36,455 nt of DNA from Legionellaceae bacterium. Its GTDB lineage: Bacteria > Pseudomonadota > Gammaproteobacteria > Legionellales > Legionellaceae. A program made the translations under genes and the position numbers. Of the stretch, positions 1 to 9,400 are shown piece after piece; positions within the stretch are counted from its first letter, which is position 1, and each line of letters starts with the position of its first letter. The notes under the pieces were generated by a model. It did not search any database, was not told where the DNA came from, and was given only the letters and a program-made list of their open reading frames with translations. The stretch lies in the NCBI GenBank assembly GCA_947504875.1, contig CANNJI010000021.1, forward strand, positions 1 to 36,455. The letters run 5' to 3'.

Positions 1-153
1 CATGGTGCTTTTTGTGAGCAGTTATCATCATGATCCTTTTTTTGTTATGACGATAAACTAAGTATCATAAATCAACTTGTTGGTCGATGACTGCTCTCAA
101 AAATTACTATTAAAAATTGGATGAGTGTTCACTGCTTTTGAACCATCCCAAAA

Positions 154-483
154 ATGCCGGAGGTTGATCAGCTTGTTTTTCATTCTTTAGGGAATAATGC
201 GGCTATCGGTGTGATGTTATTGGAAGCATTTAAGCATGGCGTTGCTGGGGCCGCCCAAGAGCTTCAATTAATTCTCAGACCATGGGAGTTTAAATTAGCA
301 AATATAAAATGCCCTGTTACGATTTGGCAGGGCGGGTTAGATAAACAAGTCCCTCTAGCTCACGCAAAACTTTATACGAAATTAATTCCAAATGTTAAAT
401 TCACCTTTTTTAAGCAAGAAGGGCATTTATCATTGCTTGTTAACCATGGAAAGGAAATTTTGCGAAGCGTTTGTGAGTATTGA
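154..483 (+). pseudogene. C-terminal fragment of an alpha/beta hydrolase
   Basis: The 109 residues match only the last third of an alpha/beta hydrolase: a cap-like helix, a segment resembling CPVTIWQGGLDKQVP that carries the usual acid (Asp in GGLD), and a C-terminal QEGHLSL carrying the usual catalytic His. The nucleophile elbow (GxSxG) and oxyanion loop are absent. An in-frame TGA at 139-141 lies just upstream of the ATG, so the missing part is not encoded directly in front of it. I read it as the remnant of a truncated gene. An expressed mini-protein is possible but would lack the nucleophile and should not be a hydrolase. The stop codon runs into the next gene. Confidence 0.7.
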
Positions 484-491
484 GTATAGCG

Positions 492-902
492 ATGTCTAAT
501 AAAAATAACCGTTCACCAAGGCGAAAGCGAATGCAACGACCAAGTAGGCTTCAGGCTGCTAAGCATTGGATCCCAACATATGTTGGTGAGAACATCATCA
601 AAGGATATAAAAAATGGTTTGGTGTGGATTTGGTCTGCGCTATCAATGAATTGAGACTATTAGGTGTCAAATTGGATGAGCAATATGTTTTTCAGGCACT
701 CAATAGCAAAGAACAAGAGATAGCAAAAAAACAAAAAAAACTGGCAGAAAAAAAACAGGAGTTAGATTTTCCGTTTGATTCAGATGATCATTATTATTTT
801 ATTGCAGGATATACAAGCGGTGGTTTTCCATATGGCATAACTTGGGAAGAGGCTGAGTTTAATAATTTAATCCAGAATGACTTAAGTGAAATGGATTTTT
901 AA
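492..902 (+). CDS. Conserved hypothetical protein, 136 aa, basic N-terminus
   Basis: The ATG at 492 is preferred over an in-frame TTG at 480 that overlaps the upstream stop. The N-terminus is strongly basic (RSPRRKRMQR), followed by SRLQAAKHWIPTY, a central K/Q-rich helix (EQEIAKKQKKLAEKKQ) likely to form a short coiled coil, and a C-terminal block FIAGYTSGGFPYGITWEE. The order 'AKHWIPTY ... GVDxxCAxxELxxLGVxxD ... IAGYTSGGxPYGxTWEE' recalls a family of bacterial proteins of unknown function that I remember only generally. No catalytic motif is visible. It is convergent with the minus-strand VOC gene, and a long inverted repeat separates them. Confidence 0.75.
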   Translation: MSNKNNRSPRRKRMQRPSRLQAAKHWIPTYVGENIIKGYKKWFGVDLVCAINELRLLGVKLDEQYVFQALNSKEQEIAKKQKKLAEKKQELDFPFDSDDHYYFIAGYTSGGFPYGITWEEAEFNNLIQNDLSEMDF

Positions 903-942
903 AATGGTAACAGTAGGGGCTTGTTCTGCGATTAAGAGTTGA

Positions 943-1025
943 CTGCGACGCTGCGACGATTGCCCACGCATTTGATTTGGTTTTCTCTTGATGGCTTTAC
1001 TGTCGCAATTGTCGCGGCGTCGCAG
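943..1025. repeat. Long imperfect inverted repeat between convergent genes
   Basis: The left arm CTGCGACGCTGCGACGATTG (943-962) pairs with the right arm CAATTGTCGCGGCGTCGCAG (1006-1025): 18 of 20 positions are complementary, across a 43-nt spacer. The arms are far more GC-rich than the surroundings and the left arm contains a tandem TGCGACG. The element sits between the 3' ends of two convergent genes. It may be a bidirectional transcription stop or a REP/MITE-type interspersed element. No T-tract adjoins either arm, so a classical terminator is not supported. Confidence 0.55.
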
Positions 1026-1039
1026 GATAGCTTTTGATA

Positions 1040-1468
1040 TTAAGTAAAATTTAACTCAATACGAACGCCGTTGGGATCTAAGACCCATATTTGTTTTAAT
1101 GCAATATCATCATGACAGTATGTTTGGCAAGGGATTGCATGTTGATTGAATTTATCAATAAACACAGAATAATCACTGTCATCCAATACTAAGCAAAAAT
1201 GATCAAAAGTACCCGTTGAGAACCTGCCATTATTCGTTTCATCCAAATCCGCGAGTCGTTCAAATTTAGGTTGATTCTTGTCAGCCTTTGCATAACCAAC
1301 ATGTAAAATTGCAATTTTCTCGCCCGGAATATAAAAATAAACAGACTGAGCCGTATCGATGGATAGGTGTTCGCCATGTACCAGCCCGATAATATGACAA
1401 TAAAAATGAATGGTTTTTTTCATATCGTGAGTAATAAAATTAACATGGTCGAGTCTTTGAATAGCCAT
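1040..1468 (-). CDS. VOC (glyoxalase/bleomycin-resistance) superfamily protein
   Basis: The 142 residues form a complete VOC fold with two beta-alpha-beta-beta-beta modules. The first begins LDHVNFITHDMKKTIHFY with the typical metal-ligand His (H8). The second begins FDHFCLVLDD with another His. The protein ends in WVLDPNGVRIELNF, where the Glu is the usual final metal ligand. This pattern suits a metal-dependent lyase, isomerase or dioxygenase of the glyoxalase type; the substrate cannot be told. It lies 12 nt downstream of the AAA_28-like gene on the same strand, so the two are probably co-transcribed. Confidence 0.85.
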   Translation of the reverse strand: MAIQRLDHVNFITHDMKKTIHFYCHIIGLVHGEHLSIDTAQSVYFYIPGEKIAILHVGYAKADKNQPKFERLADLDETNNGRFSTGTFDHFCLVLDDSDYSVFIDKFNQHAIPCQTYCHDDIALKQIWVLDPNGVRIELNFT

Positions 1469-1480
1469 ATAATGTCTCTG

Positions 1481-2272
1481 TTATTTTAAGGAGGTCTTGA
1501 AGTCAGTTTTCTCGTTATTATATTGTTTGTGTTTATAGTCAGTAGCATTTGACCAAAATAGGGATGAATAGGGACCTGAATATGCTTTTAACCCAAATGC
1601 TGTCATTTTGACTGGTTCGGTTTTTATATCTGATTGACAGGGCGCCTTTGTGATTAGCCCCGTTCCAGATAGTTGTTTTAATCCTGCATTAGCCATCAAA
1701 GTTGGTGTTATTTCTATGATTTTTTTGAGAATAAATTGTAGGCGCTCTTCAATTGAGGCAACCGGAACTGTAATCGAGATATAGCCCTGATAAGCATTGG
1801 TTTCTTTCAGTAAACAATGTGCTTCATCACGCAGGATATCTGCTGTTCCAAACCTAAATGGATCTTTATCGCAGGGGAGTTTCTCAAATATAAAGACACC
1901 ACGATATCTATTGTGAGCTAGATGCTCTTTTAAAAGTCGATTATCGCCACTTTCAAGTAATTCTTCAGTATGACCCCGTTGCCTAAAATAAACATATGAG
2001 CCTATTAAACCACAATCCATAATGACCAGATCATTGGGATTTAATTCTTGTTCAAGTCTTAATCCTCTTTGTACTATTTCATATTGAAATTGATACGTTG
2101 TTACATACTCTTCCAGTTCATCTTGGGATATTCCTTTTGTACGTAGTTCATCAATATACATCCGTGCCACCTCGATAGGTGCTTTATAACCATGTCGAAT
2201 CAGCATTTCTGCAATAGTGGATTTTCCTGAACTTGTGACGCCTGAAAATATAATCCAGTTCGTTTGAACCAT
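1481..2272 (-). CDS. AAA_28-like P-loop NTP-binding protein
   Basis: The protein has 263 residues. A Walker A motif GVTSSGKST lies at residues 11-19, directly after a hydrophobic strand (WIIFSG). LVIMDCG near residues 82-88 is a plausible Walker B strand. The order recalls AAA_28/NadR-like nucleotide kinases, which bind ATP and phosphorylate or sense small molecules; I infer that class from motifs only. Roughly the last 70 residues (after IIEITPTL) do not look like part of the kinase fold and may be a separate tail. The gene starts 239 nt from the divergent LuxR gene and heads a two-gene unit with the VOC protein. Confidence 0.7.
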   Translation of the reverse strand: MVQTNWIIFSGVTSSGKSTIAEMLIRHGYKAPIEVARMYIDELRTKGISQDELEEYVTTYQFQYEIVQRGLRLEQELNPNDLVIMDCGLIGSYVYFRQRGHTEELLESGDNRLLKEHLAHNRYRGVFIFEKLPCDKDPFRFGTADILRDEAHCLLKETNAYQGYISITVPVASIEERLQFILKKIIEITPTLMANAGLKQLSGTGLITKAPCQSDIKTEPVKMTAFGLKAYSGPYSSLFWSNATDYKHKQYNNEKTDFKTSLK

Positions 2273-2381
2273 TTTAATTTACTCAATTTCTATTGCTGAT
2301 AATCGAACGCTTAACGGAGTTTACGTTTTATAGACCTGAATTATTTTTTTTGAAGTATAATCTTTGTTGATTTTTAGCGCG

Positions 2382-2401
2382 ATACCGTAGTTTTACGGTG
2401 G
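2382..2401 (+). promoter_or_regulatory. Degenerate copy of the 20-bp LuxR-type palindrome
   Basis: ATACCGTAGTTTTACGGTGG keeps the left half-site ATACCGTA and the right core TACGGT of the palindrome found upstream of 3446, 10456 and 30295. The last bases deviate. It lies 110 nt before the LuxR start codon in the divergent intergenic region, where it could mediate autoregulation. No good -10 box sits at the spacing seen at the other sites; TACAAT at 2460-2465 is the best candidate and lies further downstream. Binding by the neighbouring LuxR protein is inferred. Confidence 0.5.
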
Positions 2402-2511
2402 TTTTATTAAATCCTGGCACTATTCGGGCACTACTGTTCTTAATTTAATCAATTTATGGTACAATGTTACCATGCTCATTTGGTATATTTAAATAAGGGG
2501 AGGTTGTAATT

Positions 2512-3306
2512 ATGAATCCAGCGTTACTCCAGCTGAAAAAACATCCTTCAGTTTTGAATACTCAAGATCTTGTGAGCATTTGCCACCCTTTGACCGAATT
2601 AAATATCAGCACATTTTCGCACGTACGAATGACTAAAGAAAATTCATTTTCAGCACTGGTGACTAATCCAGCGTTTATGGAAAACTACATTACAAAACAA
2701 CATTATAATGTGGATATTCATGCTGATTCAAAACACTGCCATTTATTGAATTGTTTAATGTGGGATAATCTTGATGCGAAAGGTCAGATGGCAGAAATGC
2801 TACAAGATGCTGCAGACTTTCAATACAATCATATTTTTACCATTATTAAGCGAGCTGGAACACAGACGGATTTATATCACTTTGGAACGCATATAAAAAA
2901 TGATAGTTTTAATCAGATGTATATTAACCAGTATGATTTGCTTGAAAAATTCATTATTTATTTTAATGATAGAGTCGAGCGCTCGCCGCAGTTAAAAACT
3001 GCGTATGATATTGAAATTGAGCTCAATAAACCTGAAGGGGCTATTGAGCGTAGCGATCCAATTTTGACACTCAATGACGACCAAATAAATCGGTTTTTAT
3101 CCATGGTAAAGTCGAACACAGGCTCTTTATTTACACCAAGAGAACACGAAATCATACCGATGATGCTGGGTGGACAAACATCAAGAGAAATTTCGACGGC
3201 GTTAGGGCTATCTTGTCGTACAGTTGAGGGATATCTCGACACGTTAAAACATAAATTAAAAGCACGGAATAAAGTGGAACTTATTTCAAAATTACTCCTA
3301 CAGTAA
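2512..3306 (+). CDS. LuxR-family transcriptional regulator with N-terminal sensor region
   Basis: 264 residues. The C-terminal 60 form a GerE/LuxR helix-turn-helix: FTPREHEIIPMMLGG, then SREISTALGLSCRTVEGYL and the dimer/DNA helix KHKLKARNKVELISKLL. Residues 1 to about 195 are a sensor-like region of the solo-LuxR kind, with no recognisable receiver Asp pocket and no clear acyl-homoserine-lactone-binding signature, so the signal is unknown. A strong Shine-Dalgarno (GGGGAGG, 2497-2503) supports the ATG. A palindrome precedes the gene and another follows it directly, upstream of the giant gene. Its last 17 codons and downstream operator are duplicated at 10282-10364. I infer it is the surviving regulator of that operator family. 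Confidence 0.9.
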   Translation: MNPALLQLKKHPSVLNTQDLVSICHPLTELNISTFSHVRMTKENSFSALVTNPAFMENYITKQHYNVDIHADSKHCHLLNCLMWDNLDAKGQMAEMLQDAADFQYNHIFTIIKRAGTQTDLYHFGTHIKNDSFNQMYINQYDLLEKFIIYFNDRVERSPQLKTAYDIEIELNKPEGAIERSDPILTLNDDQINRFLSMVKSNTGSLFTPREHEIIPMMLGGQTSREISTALGLSCRTVEGYLDTLKHKLKARNKVELISKLLLQ

Positions 3307-3313
3307 AAAGCTG

Positions 3314-3361
3314 ATACCGTAAAAATACGGTATTGTGCTCCTTTCATAGCGCACTTATAAT
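3314..3361 (+). promoter_or_regulatory. LuxR-type operator with -10 box for the 2273-aa gene
   Basis: ATACCGTAAAAATACGGTAT (3314-3333) is a perfect 8-bp inverted repeat with an AAAA centre. After a 22-nt gap comes TATAAT (3356-3361). No good -35 is present, and the operator's edge falls where a -35 would be. That geometry is typical of LuxR/NarL-family class II activation, with the box centred about 40-45 bp before the start of transcription. The same 22-nt spacing recurs at 30208-30255. The site also lies just after the LuxR stop codon. Regulator identity is inferred from proximity. Confidence 0.75.
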
Positions 3362-3445
3362 ACACAAACTGTCAAAGTATCGTCAATAAAATGGTGCGTT
3401 TTATGCCATGAGTAGAGGCAATACATAATGTTAGGGTATTGAGTG

Positions 3446-6400
3446 ATGAAAGATAAGCCAATTAATGATATGTCAGAGTTTTCTATTTTGGAGAGAGACA
3501 GTCTTCCCTATATGGGGATTTCTAATGATGAGGCATTATTTTTAAATGGCATATTTAATAAATTTATTCGTGGTATGAGTGTGTCATTTTGGAAGGAAAA
3601 GTCTCATACAGAGCTGGTAGAAATATGTAGCACATTGGAAGAGCGCAATGTGCTGCCAACAGGAATGTGCAATTATTTATCAGTAGAAATGGAGGAGCGA
3701 TATTTAGCATTGAATGATACAAATCCTGCTTTATATCAAAGGATAGAAGATCAAATAAGTTTAATTGCAAAAATATCTAAACCAAGATATGCCATTTTTC
3801 TGGATACGTTGAAGGATATTTCCGTAAAAGATAATAGGATGGCAGTTAACCAGCATATACCCTCACTCGATGAGACTAGAAGTAATAGCCGAGATCATCT
3901 GCATGTAAAAATAAATAGCTTGATCGACTCCCTGAATAAGTTGATTAAGATAAAAGCTTTTGAGTCTGATATTACTGAAATTCTTACAACGCTAAGGGCT
4001 GTAAACAGAGATCAAGCGTCTTTCAATGCAGCTGTGGCAAAGTCTAAAAAATATTATGTTTTTATTCAAGCCGATCAGAAAATTATGCAATTGTATGGGG
4101 CAGAAAATGATTCATTTTGGTATGGAAACTATATTGCGTGCAGCATAAAGAAATTGTCTCCAGAGGAGATATTAGAGCTTCCGAAAAAGTTGTTACAAGA
4201 AGCAGAGGATTTAAAAATTAGCATAGAAATGCTCTGTAAAAACAAAATTATTGCTAATTTTCATAATGATATTCATGAAGCTTCATCTACAGTGCCTGAA
4301 TCAGCCATCGAAATTGAAATATATCGTCAAACCGGATTAACACTACAAGGCTTTGCCAATTGGGTGAATAGCTATGCGGGTCAATATCCAAATGGAAGGT
4401 TACGTGGTATTACAACGCGGCAATTAAATCTTAACAATCGCTATTGCGTAATGAACCATCCTCACTATTGGATACTCATGGGTATTCTTAAGCCGATTGA
4501 TCCGGCATCAGCATATAATACTCGGTATGCTCTAGGTGATCGAGTGCTGGCTGAACTTGAATATAAAACAGCAACGCTTGAACGTCGGGCCGAATTAATA
4601 GCTGCTGCCAAACCAAAAGTTGTTGAAGTATCTCCTGAAATGATGAAGCCACCTGTGACGAAGAACTTAGCGAATGATCGATTGATTGAAGTGTTTCAGC
4701 GTTATAACAATCAAATGACGATGGCTGATTTGGTCAATGAGGGTTACCATGATGCACAATATATTTATACCGCTGTTAGGCAGGGTAAATTAACCGCTGT
4801 TTCAGGAATAGGACTGACATACGATTTTTGTTTGGGGCCTAAGTTAGTGGCGTTGATTGAACTGAGGGCGAAGAATTCAGATAAAACCTCAGATATCCCA
4901 TCAGCATTTAAAACATACACCATCATCCGTGAAGGAAATGGGATGCGATTTATTCGTCCTAAAAGCTCAATTGAGCAGTATACGGAGAATAAGAATTTTT
5001 TAAATAGGCATCTTCGTGCTTTACGAGAAAGTGCAGGAAACATCATTCCCTCAGGTGAAAAACTGACTGTTTATCACGCCGATCAAATGCATTTGGTACC
5101 TAATCTCAAGGCATCATTGTCTATTTTGGATAGAATCACCTATTGTCAATTTCTTATATTTCAAGCGATCCTTGCTCATCCTGAAGCGCTAGTTTTTGTA
5201 GAGGGCTTGGGCAATATAATGGTTGTGAATGATCTGATACCTGAGGAAGTGGCGTTTATTAAACAACATTTCCCTGTTGGACAAAAGCTAGAAGAGTTAA
5301 AGTGGGCACAATTAACGACCAAACAAAAATTCTGTTTTGCCAAATTTCAAGCGGAAAAAGTAGCTTTAGCATTAAATGTTAGACCATGCCTTTACCCGAC
5401 CATCGATCCTGTAGTGAATGTAGTCATTATGGATTTTTTCCAAGATTCTTTGAAACGTGAAGAAAAGCGGCTGATGGCTAAGATAGAGGAAAAATATATT
5501 GCGCAAGTGCGTAGTAAAAAAGTTGAATTCTTGTCAGAAGATTGCATGTTGGTGAATATGGCACTGAGTCCTTCCAATAGACCGATTACAATAGAGAAAG
5601 ATTGTGTCGTATTATTGAATGACGACATTATTATTGCGAATCAAACTGAACCGAAGAAGATTGAAGTAACCGCTCATAATCGTGCTGATATTGAGCGATT
5701 AAAAGAACGATTTACTCAGCCCTGTCAACAAGTAGACAGCGAGACTTTACAGCTCATAGCCAAAGTATCTGGCCGTGTGCTATTAGATCGTGAGATTGTG
5801 CAAAAAATTAAAGGTAAAGCACATGATACGGTAATAACAACGCTAAATGATTTCATTTTAGAGTTACGTGAACGCTCAGTGAGTCGTTGTATGTACGAGC
5901 ACATGTCGCAACAAAAGAAGCCGGGTCTCGTGTCGTTTGGCACAGGCCATCGTTTAAATTTTAGATGGGCTAATGTGATCGTTCTTGGCACAGCTTCAGA
6001 TGAGCTTTACCAACAAATGGTTGCCGCACGTATGAATGTTAACCGGCAGGAATACATTAATGAAGAAAGTGTCATTCAAGGTAAAGAAGAAGCATCTATT
6101 GCTGCAGAGCCGTTGGCACCTTCCAGTACAGCACACAGTTATTTAAAAATGTATTTTCATTATAATAACGGTCAAATCTCAAGGGAGGACTTACTTGCCG
6201 AAATAAATGAATTAGAATCAGAGGCGAAAAGCGCTAAATTGCGAGAGCTTGTTTTTCAATATTTACGCGGTGAGCTACGCCCTGGCATAGAAGATGGTCC
6301 TGCCGTGAAAAATCTTCGCCAAAATCTGGAAAGCATGGGTGAATTGGATGCTTTCATTAAAGCACAATCCCCTAACAAGGTTTGGTCAACCGATCTTGAA

Positions 6401-9400
6401 TTAACCCTATTGGCAGATCTCTTTCAAGTAAATTTAAAAGTTTTATATAAACAATCCCCCGGGCAATCAACGTTTTTAAATGCTGACGTTTCAGCAGATA
6501 AACCGACAGTAACCATTTCAAATGATAATAATGTGCATTGGAGTGCCATTGTCAATGATCATGAAATAGCCACCGCAGCGGACGGTAATTGTGGTTATCA
6601 TGCTTTTGCACTCAGCTTAGAAAATCCGTCTACAACCAGTATCCTTGAGGCAGAGCAACATACTTATACGCCGCGTGCAGACGAATTAGAAATGATTGAT
6701 TCTGATGCTCAGTTTGCATTGAGTTTGGCTTTGGAGGATTTGCCGGGGGCTGTAGAGGATAATAATTTAAAATCAACCAATGAAAAACCATTTTTTGCTG
6801 CATTATTTGGCCAAGAACCACGCTCATCAAATCTTGATCATTTAGTTCATGATGAGTTGATTACACCTAAAGCCGATTCACAAGGCCCATTTTTTGCAGC
6901 TTTATTAGGACGAGAGCCTCTCCCGGCAAATCCAGATCAAACTGCGAACATAAAAAAAGAAGCATCCGAAAAATCAGCGTTTATTCAAGAAGAAAGCAAA
7001 ACGCAATCGGATTATGTGCAAGATGCTAGCTCTAAACCTACAACATCGTCTTGTCCTCCTGCTGTAGCGCAATCTTTTAATACTCATCTTCCAACAATGA
7101 GTTACTTATATCGAGGAGATTCCAGATCGCCAGATCAAATTTTCGAAGAGGGATTTATTGCGCGTGGCTCGAACACAGATTTATTTTCCCATGTAAATTT
7201 ATCCGATCACGCTGAAAGAGAAAGTGCATATATAGCTACATCAACTTCAAAAAAAGTGGCTTCAACCTTTCCTGGTGGGCTAGAAATGCATTCTTTCGTT
7301 TATGAAATTAATGCTCAAGAGGAAGTTATCGTTATTAATGAAGATTTATCGTCTGATATGAAAACTAAAATGTCACCGAAGGCTTCTGAGCATTATCGTG
7401 CTGAAAAGGAAATTGCTGTTCCTTACAAAATTAAACCCCAGGATATTAAAGGGGCCTGGCCAGTAGAACTCACAAAAGTTAATGGTAAATATCGATATGT
7501 TATCCAAGAAACATTTATAATAAATCCGAGTTATATGGCTTTTGAGTCAACTAAAGCCCCTTCAAATAAATCTATGGCTGAATCAGTTAGTGGGCGAACT
7601 ATTTCTTCGCGCAATTTTACCGACCATTCAGATAAATCTCATATGGACTCAGGCACTAAACCTACTCACAAAGACATTGCTCATGTGCATGATGCCGTTG
7701 CTATGATTATGATTAGAATGAAAAATAATCCAACTGATCCAGAGATACATAATGTAGTTTCTACAGCGATGGAGCGTTTAGGGGTAGAGCATCTTGTTGA
7801 TGAGTTTGCGACTAGCTCTTTTACAGGGGATGCTGATAATGCAACACAAAGGCACCATGATAATATTCTTTTCATTAGTAAAACCGCAGAGGGTATAAGG
7901 ATTCAATGTGATGAACCAAAACATCTTTTCATAAAGAACAAAATACCAGCGAATACGTTTGTCACCCGAATGGTGCAAAGTATGTTGGAGTTTAATCAAT
8001 TTCCTTTAGGTGATGTATTGCCCGTCCCTCGCTGGCAGCAAAATCACGTCTATCTAGATGATTTAGTGATAAACGAAAAACCCTCGTCGACTTCATCGTC
8101 TTTTAAAATGGATTGGGCACCAGCACCACAATCAAAAACAGCTTTGATATCATCAAAGCCTATATCAGGTGAAATTGCTTCCAAACCAAGTGCCATACCC
8201 TCTGAACATATTCCCAAAGTTAAAAATCTACTTGTTCCGGTAGGACCTCGTATGGATCATTCTGATGTTCATATCCCAGATCGAGAGTACAGAAACACTC
8301 TACGTGTAGAAACAGCCACTGAAATCGCCTCCAGGCAGAGAGTTAAGAGCATGATTGTCTCCTCTAGGCCTCGGGTAGACCACGCATCAAATCAACAATC
8401 ATCCTCAACCGTTACATCAGATAAAACAACATTCTCAAATAAAAAAGAGTTCGCAAAGCATTATGCACCATTGCAAAATAGATACAATGAAATAACAGAG
8501 TTACTTAAAACATTTCAACCTGGCAGTCCTGAATATAATAATTTGTACGCAGAGCAAATAAAACTCAATGAGAAAATGCGAAGTACCACAAAAGAGTTCA
8601 AAATTGGCTCTGAAGATGGTCGCCCACGCATTGATACGTCTAAGAAGGAGATTTCCGGTACCAAACAGGCTGGTTTAGAAGGCATTGGTGCTGTCTATGC
8701 ATTGCATCTCGGTGGAAAAGCCGGAGAAGCATTAGCAGACCATTTGGATATTCAAAATGAAACCATAAAAGAGGTTATGGGATCGACGGGATCCGCTGCA
8801 ATGGCATTGCCTATGGGAGGGCCTGCTGCGGTAGGAGTTGCAGCATTTGGTGCATTATATGTGATCTCAAATTACATGAAGCGTAATCCAGCTGATACAT
8901 CAGAGGGGCTTTATTGGCAAGGAATTGCTCAATCCTTTGTAGACGCAGGTGGTGTTCTGCTTTCACCGTTTGCTGGTATTTGCGCTATGATGGATGATGC
9001 ATTTTTAGGCGGTATACAATTAGCTGATATTACTGATAGAGGACTCATTTCACCTGAAAGAGCACTAAAACTGATACAACAGAAAGAGTCAAATCCAGGC
9101 GGTTTTCTACAAATTGTATCGAACGCATTTCAAAATACAACGCAACCCATAACGGATGCCGTTAAACACAGTATCGTACAATTGGGTGAAAGTTTAATGA
9201 AGTTGCAATCGGCTGCTGCCGACATTGGAATTCCTATCGCTGCTGGGGAGTTTTCCTATACAGGTGCAATTCCGATTCATGAAAATCAATCAAGCCCAAG
9301 TGTTATTGCTGTTGATCCGATGGAAACACAAGGTGAGCACATTTCAGAAAATCGTTCTTTCGGTAGAAGAGCTGAAAACACAGAAGTTTCTGATAATCCA

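Noticed and set aside
16-96. Inverted GAGCAGT/ACTGCTC near the window start
   Set aside because: Seven-base arms 67 bases apart are expected by chance in a window of this size.
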